Assembly: GCA_023458875.1 (NCBI GenBank)
Contig: JAEWXO010000076.1
Span: 1-12,663 of the forward strand
DNA from: Bacillota bacterium
GTDB lineage: Bacteria > Bacillota > Clostridia > Oscillospirales > Ruminococcaceae
Length of the DNA: 12,663 nt
Direction of reading: 5' to 3'
Part shown: positions 1 to 7,072 of the stretch, piece by piece
Layout of the letters: each line of letters starts with the position of its first letter
How positions within the stretch are numbered: the first letter of the stretch is position 1
Translations under genes and position numbers: made by a program
The notes under the pieces: generated by a model
What the model was told of the DNA's origin: nothing
Databases searched by the model: none
The model's input: the letters and a program-made list of their open reading frames with translations, nothing else

Positions 1-1358
1 AATTATATGTATGTTCCCTAGCAGAATTACATTTATATTCAGAGTTGCAAGTAGAATTAAAAAAAGCACAACCAGTTAGTGTGTACTGTTATTATTATCT
101 TAATTATATGTTAGAAGAACAAGGACAGGGTAATTTACCGGAGCATGATTGTATAGAAGTGGATGATACATATTTTCAAGATAGATACAAATGGCTTATA
201 TCAAAAGAGTTAGCTTCAATTTATCAGATTAATGAAGCAAAAATTGAAATGATCAATGCCCAGATGAGTGAAAATGATATTGATTATTTACAAAAAAAGA
301 TGTTAAAAAAGATGGAAATTATTTATATTAAAGATCCTTTTATTGAAAAAATAAATTATGCTATTAAGAAAAATCAACATATTGAGTTAGAAAATATTCT
401 TCAGTTTCCAATACGTTATTTAGGAGATTACGAAAAAGATGGAAAGCCTAAGTTAAAACATACATTTTCATGTCTTTATAGCATCCTCAAATATTTAGAG
501 ATATGCATGCAAATTAATTATAATAATATTGAAAAAATAATGCTTGTGGAATATGGAACAGAGATAATTAATAGTCTAAAAAAAGGAAATGCATATACTA
601 TTGATTTTCTAAAGAGGCTATATTTAAATGTAGAATATTTCAGAAGAGACATACTTACACAAGATGGAGATACAATAGCAGACTTTATACATAGGATCTT
701 AGAAAAAAATGCACCATATGTACTTAGTGAAATATTAACTCACAAAGCCGATAAAAGAATAGAAACAGTATTAACTACCAAAGGAAAATTTGCGTACCGA
801 GCAGCATTATGGCAATTTAGTAATGCTGTTGCAGATGATTATGGTATTTTGGATGCTGGAATGTTGTGTTTATCTTATATTAGAATTATCGAGTTAGAGA
901 TGAACGAACGAATTATTAATCCTTTGAGAGATAATTATTATAATGAAATATTAGAATACTACAATGAACTTCATAGTAGTGTGACTGAAGATAAACTGGA
1001 GGGATTAAAAGAAAATTGGGAAAAATGTATTTCTATATTAAGTCCAACAGGTAAGAACTTAGAACTTGGATCTATTTTTAACATTTTAGATAGAGTGAGA
1101 GATAAACGGTTTAGAAAGAAAAGTGTCAGTAATAAAATGTCTGAATTCATTGTTACTAGGATGCAAATGATTTTAACTCAGCAGGGAATAGATGCTCTAA
1201 AGTCTGGAGATCTAGCAAAAATTATTGATCCTAAAATAAGGGAAAATTATCGAAATCCTCCAGCGCACACAAGGTATGTAAATATTGATACGGCATTGGG
1301 ATGTAGAAAATATGTAGAGGAAAAGTTAATTGAGTTAAACAGATATATTCTAAAATAA
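1..1358 (+). CDS. HEPN-motif protein of unknown function, 5' end outside window
   Basis: The reading frame is open from base 3, so the gene most likely starts before the window; the first possible start inside is TTG at 45, with no convincing ribosome binding site, giving 437 visible residues. The protein is rich in Ile, Lys, Asn, Tyr and helix formers, without signal peptide or membrane segments. Near the C-terminus (residues 403-408 counted from TTG45) it has RNPPAH, which fits the R-x4-H signature of HEPN domains; many HEPN proteins are metal-independent RNases in toxin-antitoxin, abortive infection and CRISPR-linked systems. The domain sits at the very end (about residues 330-437), so the missing N-terminal part may carry a sensor or NTPase. 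It is more AT-rich than the conjugation genes that follow and ends at its own terminator, which suggests acquired cargo. An RNase role is inference from one motif; the CDS call itself is strong. Confidence 0.8.
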   Translation, partial: LYVCSLAELHLYSELQVELKKAQPVSVYCYYYLNYMLEEQGQGNLPEHDCIEVDDTYFQDRYKWLISKELASIYQINEAKIEMINAQMSENDIDYLQKKMLKKMEIIYIKDPFIEKINYAIKKNQHIELENILQFPIRYLGDYEKDGKPKLKHTFSCLYSILKYLEICMQINYNNIEKIMLVEYGTEIINSLKKGNAYTIDFLKRLYLNVEYFRRDILTQDGDTIADFIHRILEKNAPYVLSEILTHKADKRIETVLTTKGKFAYRAALWQFSNAVADDYGILDAGMLCLSYIRIIELEMNERIINPLRDNYYNEILEYYNELHSSVTEDKLEGLKENWEKCISILSPTGKNLELGSIFNILDRVRDKRFRKKSVSNKMSEFIVTRMQMILTQQGIDALKSGDLAKIIDPKIRENYRNPPAHTRYVNIDTALGCRKYVEEKLIELNRYILK

Positions 1359-1409
1359 TTGACAACTTCCAGCTGCCACACCATGATAAAACCAAATATA
1401 TAATACATA

Positions 1410-1448
1410 GCAGTCAAGCTTAATAAAAAGTTTGGCTGCATATTTTTT
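1410..1448 (+). terminator. Rho-independent terminator after the HEPN gene
   Basis: The arms 1410-1421 and 1428-1439 form a 12-bp stem including two G-T wobbles, closed by a 6-base AATAAA loop. A T-run (1443-1448) follows after three bases. It lies 52 bases past the stop codon at 1358 and separates this gene from the pcfB operon. Confidence 0.85.
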
Positions 1449-1474
1449 ACCCGGAAGGAGCGTGTTAAGATGAA

Positions 1475-1534
1475 ATGTATTATGAAAATACCTTAGAACT
1501 TCTGAAAATCCAAATAAAAGGGGGAATTAAATGA
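1475..1534 (+). CDS. Possible 19-aa leader peptide coupled to pcfB
   Basis: A short frame, MYYENTLELLKIQIKGGIK, begins with ATG at 1475 and ends with TGA at 1532-1534, overlapping the pcfB start as ATGA. A good Shine-Dalgarno sequence (GGAAGGAG, 1452-1459) lies upstream, about 15 bases from this ATG and 10 bases from an alternative ATG at 1470 that gives only eight codons. The stop/start overlap suggests translational coupling or a leader. It could equally be the remnant of a gene removed when the upstream cargo was acquired. No family is recognised. Confidence 0.35.
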   Translation: MYYENTLELLKIQIKGGIK

Positions 1535-2016
1535 TTCAGGAGCATAACTCAGACAAGGTAGTTGCATTAACTGTTAGAGCAACGAGAATGACGGAAGATG
1601 TTCTGAGAAGTGCAATAAGACAGTTTTTGTATCAGCAACAATCACAGAGTCAGGTAGTACACAGAGGAAGGCAGTCGGTCAGGCATCTTGTGCTGGGAAG
1701 TGGAAATAATCAGCTAACCAATATTGAGGTAACTGATCAGAATATCAGATCTTTCAACCGTACGGCTTGTCAATTCGGTATTGACTATGCTCTGAAAAAA
1801 GATTCATCTGTGAGTCCACCGAAATATCTTATATTCTTTAAAGCAAAGGATAGCGAGGTAATGACGGCTGCTTTCAAACATTTCCTAAACGAAGAGCTTA
1901 AAAAAGATAAAAAACCGTCGGTCAGAAAAATGATTAAATCTCTTGGTCAGAATAGCAAATCAATTCTGCAGGAACGTACAAGGGAAAAGACAAAGACACG
2001 AGAGGCAGAACTATAA
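1531..2016 (+). CDS. pcfB: PcfB family conjugation protein (DUF3801)
   Basis: This 161-aa protein is recognised as the PcfB/DUF3801 family by its layout. It starts MIQEHNSDKVVALTVRAT, has an N-terminal helical part, then a segment containing NIEVTDQNIRSF and FGIDYALKKD (about residues 67-92), the KYLIFFKAKDSEVMTAAF stretch (about 97-114), and a basic C-terminal tail. In pCF10 of Enterococcus, PcfB is a relaxosome-associated accessory factor that works with the relaxase PcfG and coupling protein PcfC; homologues in Tn916/Tn1549-like ICEs directly precede the coupling protein gene, as here. The purine-rich AAAAGGGGG before ATG 1531 supports this start. The stop TAA overlaps the next start as TAATG, so the two genes are translationally coupled. 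The gene appears complete; its role here is inferred from the family. Confidence 0.85.
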   Translation: MIQEHNSDKVVALTVRATRMTEDVLRSAIRQFLYQQQSQSQVVHRGRQSVRHLVLGSGNNQLTNIEVTDQNIRSFNRTACQFGIDYALKKDSSVSPPKYLIFFKAKDSEVMTAAFKHFLNEELKKDKKPSVRKMIKSLGQNSKSILQERTREKTKTREAEL

Positions 2017-2981
2017 TGAAGTTTGAGAAACAGAAAGTAATTAAGGTGCTGCCTTTTGTCATGTTCGGGTATTTCTTTGATAAGGTTTCACAGGCGTTTA
2101 CAACAGCGGAAGGAATCACACTGAATGAAATAATATTAAATGGCATTAATGGTATCGGCAAGGTTTTTCATTCTCCGTTACCAAGCTTAAATCCAATAGA
2201 TATGATGATTGGTATTATCGGAGGATGTATAATTAAACTGATCGTTTATATTAAAGGTAAAAATGCAAAGAAGTTCAGGAAAGGTTGTGAATACGGTTCT
2301 GCACGATGGGGAAAAGCTGAGGATATAAGGCCGTATGTTGCTGATAAGTTTGAAAATAACGTTATTCTTACAGAAACTGAAAGGTTGACTATAGAGAGCA
2401 GGTCTGTATCGGGACCTAAATATGCGAGAAATAAAAATATTCTTGTTATTGGAGGATCTGGTTCAGGTAAGACACGGTTTTTTGTAAAACCTAATCTTCT
2501 TCAGATGCACAGCAGCTATGTCGTTACTGATCCAAAGGGAACCGTTCTTCTTGAAGTCGGTAATGCACTTAAAGAAGGCAATTACAACATTAAGGTGCTT
2601 AATACGATTAACTTTGCAAAGTCAATGCACTACAATCCTTTCGCATATATCCGTTCAGAAAAAGATATTCTTAAACTGGTAAACACCATTATTTCAAATA
2701 CTAAAGGTGAAGGAAACCAAAGCGGTGAAGATTTCTGGGTAAAGGCAGAAAGACTATATTACTCAGCTCTTATCGGCTACATTTGGTATGAAGCTCCCGA
2801 AGAGGAGAAAAATCTGAATACGCTTATTGAAATGATCAATGCTTCAGAAGCAAGGGAAGACGATGAGAATTTCAAAAATCCTGTTGATCTGCTGTTTGAA
2901 GAACTTGAAAACAGTGATCCCGAGCATTTCGCTGTAAGGCAATATAAGAAATATAAGCTTGCTGCCGGTAATATAAAATGA
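2016..2981 (+). pseudogene. VirD4-like coupling ATPase, 3' part lost by insertion
   Basis: This is the N-terminal half of a type IV secretion coupling protein (VirD4/TraG/PcfC type), the membrane ATPase that hands relaxosome DNA to the mating channel. Two membrane segments lie at about residues 10-28 and 62-80, then the EYGSARWG motif (92-99), Walker A GGSGSGKT (146-153), VTDPKGT (170-176) and the conserved NTINFAKSMHYNPFAYIRSEKDILKL region (195-221, written here as landmarks NTINF and HYNPF). Homologues in Clostridia run to roughly 600 residues; this one stops at 321, right after KYKLAAG plus three unrelated codons (Asn-Ile-Lys), so Walker B (DEFAN-type) and the rest of the ATPase domain are absent. 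A serine recombinase gene begins 66 bases later. The simplest reading is insertion of a second mobile element after base 2969. The protein should be inactive unless excision restores the gene. Confidence 0.85.
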
Positions 2982-3035
2982 TAAAGAGGTTTTAATCACC
3001 TCGAAAATGAAAGAAGGTAGATACATAACATCAAT

Positions 3036-3041
3036 AGGAGG
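3036..3041 (+). promoter_or_regulatory. Shine-Dalgarno of the recombinase
   Basis: AGGAGG is a full-consensus ribosome binding site, six bases before ATG 3048. It fixes the recombinase start. I see no convincing promoter between 2982 and 3035; only a weak 5-bp hairpin (GAGGT 2986-2990 with ACCTC 2998-3002) is visible. Confidence 0.8.
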
Positions 3042-3047
3042 TATATT

Positions 3048-4922
3048 ATGAGTGATGTTAAGATTACGGCTTTGTACGAACGACTAAGCCGAGATGATGA
3101 ATTACAAGGCGAAAGCAACAGCATATCAAATCAGAAACGAATGCTGTCGGAGTTCGCAAAGCAACACGATTTACCCTGCCCCAAGCATTTCACAGATGAC
3201 GGTATCTCAGGAACACGCTTTGACCGTCCGGGCTTTGTCGCTATGATGGAGGAAGTAAACAAGGGTTTGGTTGAAGCTATCGTTGTCAAGGATATGAGCC
3301 GAATGGGACGAGATTATCTTGTTGTCGGGCAGTATATGGAGCTGTTGCGACAGAAAGGTGTCCGTCTGATTGCCATAAATGACGGAGTTGACAGCTTCAA
3401 GGGTGATGATGACTTCACACCATTCCGCAATATTATGAATGAATGGTACGCAAGGGACACAAGCAAGAAAATCAAGTCCACGTTTAAAGCAAAAGGAAAA
3501 TCGGGCAAGCACGTTGCGAGTACAACTCCATACGGCTATCTGAAATCACCCGACGACCATAACCAATGGATTGTTGACGATGAAGCCGCTAAAATTGTAC
3601 GCCGTATCTTTTCAATGACAATGGCGGGTTGCGGTCCGTATCAGATTGCACAGACACTTGAAGCCGAAAAGGTTGATATTCCTGCCGTACACCTTGCCAA
3701 GAACAACGCAGGGCTACATCAGAACAAAACCTTTGAAAATCCGTATCACTGGGGTTCGTCAACTATTGCAGGCATTCTGAAAAAGCGTGAGTATCTCGGA
3801 CATACCGTCAATTTCAAAACGCAAAAGCATTTCAAGGACAAGAAAAGTCATTACGTTTCGGAGGATAACTGGGTTATCTTTGAGAATACGCAAGAGCCGA
3901 TTATCGACCAAGATACCTTTGACAACGTTCAACGTATCAGAGGGAACGCAAGACGTTATCCGGACGGTTGGGGCGAAGCTCACCCATTGACAGGGCTGCT
4001 GTATTGTGCAGATTGTGGCGGTAAGATGTACGTTCACAGGACAAACAACGGAAAACGCATTGCACAGTACACTTGTGCCAATTACAGCAAGATACCTTGT
4101 GGTGTTCTATGTACTTCACAGCACCGAATAAACGCTGATGTCGTTCTGTCGCTTATCTCTGAAATGCTCAAAGCAATTGCCGAGCAAGCGAACCTTGACC
4201 GCAATGCTTTTATGAAGCTTGTGCAGGAGGAACAGGCTGGTAAGCTTTCCGATGAAGCGAACAAAGCCAAGTCGAGAATTGAAGTTGCGAAGAAACGAGC
4301 CGAGGAGCTTGAAGTGTTGATATGCCGTATTTACGAGGATAATGTTCTCGGCAAACTTCCCGATGAGAGATACACGTCCTTAAATATGCAATATACCAAA
4401 GAGAAGTATGAAATAACCGATGAAATACGTTCTCTTGAAGCAGTTATTGCCGGTGAAAACACACACCGCAACTCATCACAGCGATTTATGGGGCTGATTG
4501 ACAAGTACGAAAGCTATGATAATCTTACAACCACAATGATAAACGAGTTCATAGAGAAGATTGTTATTCACGAGCGTGACCGTAAAGGCAGTACCGATAC
4601 GACACAGGAGGTTGAGATATACTTCAACTTTATCGGCAGATACGTTCCGATGTCATTGAGCGAACCAGTTGAGCTTACTCCCGAAGAACAGGCAGAGCTT
4701 AAAAAGCGTGAGGAACGCAAGGACAGGCTTCACAGAAATTATCTCAAACGAAAGGAGCAAGGAAAGGTACAACAGGATTATGAGAAATCCAAGGCAAAGA
4801 AAAAACAGGCTATGGACGAAATGAAGAACAAGCTAAGAGCCGAAGATATTGAGAAAGGCATATTCACACCGAAAAATCAACTTTCACCGGCAACTCCGAC
4901 CTATGTCGGAACAAGTGCTTAA
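3048..4922 (+). CDS. Large serine recombinase (TnpX/TndX-like) of the nested element
   Basis: At 624 aa this is a large serine recombinase that would integrate and excise the element. The resolvase domain spans about residues 5-155 with the YxRxS signature giving Arg12 and catalytic Ser14, then DDGISGTRFDRPGF (50-63) and KDMSRMGRDYL (81-91) carrying conserved arginines. A recombinase domain follows (about 160-300, with WGSSTI near 235-240). A zinc ribbon has Cys320 and Cys323 with Cys343 and Cys351 or Cys355. Coiled-coil-like sequence covers roughly 395-470, and the C-terminus resembles DUF4368 (EFIEKIVIHERDRKGS) with a Lys/Arg-rich tail. This architecture matches transposon recombinases such as TnpX of Tn4451 and TndX of Tn5397, which cut at a GA core. 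All visible key residues are present, so it should be active. Its place directly after a broken coupling gene marks the left end of the element. Confidence 0.95.
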   Translation: MSDVKITALYERLSRDDELQGESNSISNQKRMLSEFAKQHDLPCPKHFTDDGISGTRFDRPGFVAMMEEVNKGLVEAIVVKDMSRMGRDYLVVGQYMELLRQKGVRLIAINDGVDSFKGDDDFTPFRNIMNEWYARDTSKKIKSTFKAKGKSGKHVASTTPYGYLKSPDDHNQWIVDDEAAKIVRRIFSMTMAGCGPYQIAQTLEAEKVDIPAVHLAKNNAGLHQNKTFENPYHWGSSTIAGILKKREYLGHTVNFKTQKHFKDKKSHYVSEDNWVIFENTQEPIIDQDTFDNVQRIRGNARRYPDGWGEAHPLTGLLYCADCGGKMYVHRTNNGKRIAQYTCANYSKIPCGVLCTSQHRINADVVLSLISEMLKAIAEQANLDRNAFMKLVQEEQAGKLSDEANKAKSRIEVAKKRAEELEVLICRIYEDNVLGKLPDERYTSLNMQYTKEKYEITDEIRSLEAVIAGENTHRNSSQRFMGLIDKYESYDNLTTTMINEFIEKIVIHERDRKGSTDTTQEVEIYFNFIGRYVPMSLSEPVELTPEEQAELKKREERKDRLHRNYLKRKEQGKVQQDYEKSKAKKKQAMDEMKNKLRAEDIEKGIFTPKNQLSPATPTYVGTSA

Positions 4923-4994
4923 AAATGGACTGATACGGGGCGTTTTATTCAAAACCAAAGGCTTTAGAGCCTACAATTTAATACACAAAGCAAG

Positions 4995-5034
4995 ACGGCA
5001 GGTAGTTTTATATAAACACCTGCCGTTTTTGTTT
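4995..5034 (+). terminator. Terminator after the recombinase
   Basis: The arms ACGGCAGGT (4995-5003) and ACCTGCCGT (5018-5026) pair over 9 bp, and the loop can extend the stem by pairing GTTT with AAAC. The T-rich stretch TTTTTGTTTT follows. It ends the recombinase transcript 72 bases past its stop and precedes the next RBS, so the following genes may use read-through or a promoter I cannot identify. Confidence 0.85.
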
Positions 5035-5063
5035 TGGGGCTATGGAAAGGAGCTTATTCAAGA

Positions 5064-5357
5064 ATGACACTATCCAAGTACGAGAAAGAAACCATTATTC
5101 TCACAAGCGAGGGCGATACGGAGTACAGCATTGATACGTTCAATCCAGGTCTGAAACGCAGGCTTGCGGATTTCTGCCGAAAATATCCCGACATTTGCAA
5201 GCATAACGGCACAGACCAACACGGCGGAGCAAGTTACACCGTCAGAAAGGAAAGCATTTCAATCCGATTGCTACCGCCAATTTCCGAAGAAAGAAGAAAA
5301 TCAGCCAGCGACACCGCAAAGAAGAATAACAGTGCCGCAAATTTTAAGAAAGATTGA
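5064..5357 (+). CDS. Conserved small mobile-element protein, 97 aa, unknown function
   Basis: The start ATG at 5064 follows AAAGGAG (5046-5052) with 11 bases between, and is preferred over an in-frame ATG at 5034 that lies just behind the terminator and lacks an RBS. The 97-aa product begins MTLSKYEKETIILTSEGD. It has a compact N-terminal part with alternating strand-like segments (EYSIDTF, SYTVRKESISIRL) and a disordered Lys/Ser/Asn-rich tail from about residue 75. I recall near-identical layouts (LSKYEKETII, followed by a KYPD and an SYxVPKxxIxIR segment) as unnamed small proteins next to serine recombinases and MobA-type relaxases in clostridial elements. There is no enzyme motif, signal peptide or membrane segment. 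It forms a pair with the gene starting at 5368, 10 bases on. Function unknown. Confidence 0.8.
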   Translation: MTLSKYEKETIILTSEGDTEYSIDTFNPGLKRRLADFCRKYPDICKHNGTDQHGGASYTVRKESISIRLLPPISEERRKSASDTAKKNNSAANFKKD

Positions 5358-5367
5358 GGTAAAGACT

Positions 5368-6033
5368 ATGGGAAACAGAAACAACATTGCAGAGATTATT
5401 GACCGTACAGCTTACACGACACTCAAGAACAATCTCGGAGGAGAACACAGCTTGTCTTTTCATATGTTTGCAGATGCTTTCGATGAGGAAATTGACACCG
5501 CCGTATGCAACAAGTATAATGTGACCGATACAGCGGATATTCCCAAGAACAGCGTTATTGACGCTATTCTTTTCGTTCTCAATATAAAGCCGTCGGAAGA
5601 AATAATTCAGTTGAGCAAGGAATACGAGAATAAATTTCAGGAGTATATTTATCATTTCGTTGAGGATATGCCGAAAGACACCCTTGCTTACCAACAGCTT
5701 ATAAGCGATTTTCTTTCAAGCAAATCCGACAGTTCAGGTGCAATCACCGATGGTGACATTGGTTGCCTTGAATATGAAATGGAGAGAACGATTGAAGCTC
5801 ACCTTTACGGAGTAAAGCGTAGCAAGTTTTATCATTATCTCTACAACGAATGCACAGATGAGATTGACACGGCTTTTGGAAAAGAGTTTGGAATTGATGA
5901 TGTCAGCGAACTCCCTGCCGAGAGGTTTATCGAAGCAATGCAGTTTATTGGCAAGTGGAGTCCGTCGGTTGATATACAGGAGATGATAAGCGAGCTTGAA
6001 CGCCATAAAAACAAAGCCAAGACAACAAAGTGA
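5368..6033 (+). CDS. Hypothetical protein with two related helical units, 221 aa
   Basis: ATG 5368 is preceded by the purine-rich TTGAGGTAAAG (RBS-like GAGG at 5355-5358) and gives 221 residues. The protein contains two similar units. Unit 1 (about 31-79) has DEEIDTAVCNKYNVTDTADIP and IDAILFVLNI; unit 2 (about 154-205) has TDEIDTAFGKEFGIDDVSELP and IEAMQFIGKW. A linker of about 75 residues lies between them. Unit 2 resembles in pattern the C-terminal domains of phage antirepressors (ORF6C or P22AR-C type: a helix, a short FGV-like turn, an LP, then a helix ending in W), but no N-terminal DNA-binding module is present. The gene follows the 97-aa gene at 10 bases and is probably cotranscribed with it. 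It is the last backbone gene before the restriction-modification cargo. Function unknown; the antirepressor likeness is a weak inference. Confidence 0.75.
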   Translation: MGNRNNIAEIIDRTAYTTLKNNLGGEHSLSFHMFADAFDEEIDTAVCNKYNVTDTADIPKNSVIDAILFVLNIKPSEEIIQLSKEYENKFQEYIYHFVEDMPKDTLAYQQLISDFLSSKSDSSGAITDGDIGCLEYEMERTIEAHLYGVKRSKFYHYLYNECTDEIDTAFGKEFGIDDVSELPAERFIEAMQFIGKWSPSVDIQEMISELERHKNKAKTTK

Positions 6034-6042
6034 TAGACTATA

Positions 6043-6074
6043 GTGCGAAAGCACCGCCCGATTGAAGTCGGGCG
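6043..6074 (+). other. Two abutting hairpins at the cargo junction
   Basis: GTGC-GAAA-GCAC (6043-6054) forms a 4-bp stem with a GNRA tetraloop, and directly next to it CGCCCGA-TTGAAG-TCGGGCG (6055-6074) forms a 7-bp GC-rich stem with a 6-base loop. There is no T-run afterwards, so this is not a standard terminator. It lies 9 bases past the stop of the 221-aa gene and marks the change to AT-richer cargo DNA. Confidence 0.6.
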
Positions 6075-6134
6075 ATACATAGCAGAAATCTTCACATTTC
6101 AAGAAATAATTTGAGCAAAAAAGTCTGCGTGGGG

Positions 6135-6163
6135 TTGAGTTATTCGAGTCAATATGATATAAT
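6135..6163 (+). promoter_or_regulatory. Extended -10 promoter of the restriction-modification genes
   Basis: TTGAGT (6135-6140, four of six consensus matches) is separated by exactly 17 bases from a perfect TATAAT (6158-6163), preceded by TG at 6155-6156 as in extended -10 promoters. Transcription would start near 6170 and leave a leader of about 45 bases before ATG 6217. This gives the cargo its own expression, independent of the element backbone. Confidence 0.8.
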
Positions 6164-6216
6164 TTTAAAGAGTATAGCTTTATAGTTTTCGTGAATCAGT
6201 AAAGGTAGGAATTATT

Positions 6217-7068
6217 ATGATAGATAAAGAGTCACCTATTTACCCAATGGTAAATCAATTGTTTGAAGAAGATTGCTTGGAGTGTATGAAACAAATACCA
6301 GACGAAACAATTGATATGGTACTATGTGATTTGCCATATGGAATGACGCAAAATAAATGGGACAGTTATATTCCTTTGGATTTGTTGTGGAAACAATATA
6401 ACAGAATTATAAAGCCAAATGGAGCTATAATTCTTACGTCACAAGGGTTATTTACAGCTAAGTTGATAATGAGTCAACCGCAACTATATAAATATAAATG
6501 GGTTTGGGAAAAATCCAAACCAACAAATTTTCTTAATTCAAAGAAACAGCCTTTGCGAAAACACGAAGATGTATGTGTTTTTTATAAAAAGCAACCAACA
6601 TATAATCCACAGATGACGATGGGAGAACCTTACAACAAGGGCGTTAGAAAAGACCAATTAAGTGGTAGTTATGGCGATTTTCAGCCGGTACACGTCTTTA
6701 GTGACGGAGAACGTTATCCAACAGATATCATTTATATAAAAACGGCTGAAAGTGAAGGCGAGGTTGTACATCCAACGCAAAAGCCAATAGAACTAGGTAA
6801 GTATTTTGTGAGAACTTACTCAAAACCGGGCGATGTTATTCTTGATAACACATTTGGAAGCGGTTCGTTTTTAGTTGCGGCATTAGCAGAAGGTAGAAAT
6901 TTCATAGGAATAGAAAAAAACGAAGATGTAGCTTTATTCAAGAAGGATAACATTAACTATATTGATGTTGCAAAAAGAAGATTATTTCTAGCTTGGGGAG
7001 AACTTGATAAGAAAACCAAGCAAAAAATTGCAAAAACGAATTTGATAAAAGAATTTGAGGAGCGATAA
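6217..7068 (+). CDS. Beta-class adenine/N4-cytosine DNA methyltransferase
   Basis: This 283-aa S-adenosylmethionine-dependent DNA methyltransferase has the catalytic motif IV DLPY (38-41) before the cofactor motif I DNTFGSGSF (210-218), the order of the beta class. HPTQKP (185-190) and IGIE (230-233, motif II) also fit. The DLPY form is used by N6-adenine enzymes of the M.MboII-like and phage groups, so adenine is the likely target, although N4-cytosine cannot be excluded. The RBS is weak (AAAGGTAGGA, 6201-6210), but ATG 6217 is the first start behind the promoter. The stop TAA lies 4 bases before the next start, and that gene's RBS lies inside this one, so the pair is coupled. I infer that it modifies DNA to protect it from the neighbouring fused enzyme, perhaps methylating the strand that the fused enzyme does not. 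Confidence 0.88.
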   Translation: MIDKESPIYPMVNQLFEEDCLECMKQIPDETIDMVLCDLPYGMTQNKWDSYIPLDLLWKQYNRIIKPNGAIILTSQGLFTAKLIMSQPQLYKYKWVWEKSKPTNFLNSKKQPLRKHEDVCVFYKKQPTYNPQMTMGEPYNKGVRKDQLSGSYGDFQPVHVFSDGERYPTDIIYIKTAESEGEVVHPTQKPIELGKYFVRTYSKPGDVILDNTFGSGSFLVAALAEGRNFIGIEKNEDVALFKKDNINYIDVAKRRLFLAWGELDKKTKQKIAKTNLIKEFEER

Positions 7069-7072
7069 TACT

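Noticed and set aside
1359..1404. Promoter from TTGACA (1359-1364) and TATAAT (1399-1404)
   Set aside because: Each box is perfect, but they are 34 bases apart, far from the needed 16-18, and the product would run straight into the terminator at 1410-1448. TATAAT alone may still matter.
3207..3512. Minus-strand ORFs of 101 and 64 aa inside the recombinase gene
   Set aside because: They are antisense shadows of a well-supported coding region, without RBS or known motifs. The same holds for the other minus-strand frames over the recombinase, methylases and relaxase.
4849..5067. A 72-aa ORF across the recombinase end and its terminator
   Set aside because: It overlaps the recombinase in another frame, spans a strong terminator hairpin and has no RBS.
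5164..5367. Start at 5164 for the 221-aa protein, giving 289 aa
   Set aside because: The extra 68 residues overlap the 97-aa gene in another frame; ATG 5368 behind a GAGG fits better and keeps both genes intact.
7055..7072. TTG 7055 as start of the fused restriction enzyme
   Set aside because: It overlaps the GAGGAG that serves ATG 7073, which has normal spacing and is the stronger start codon.
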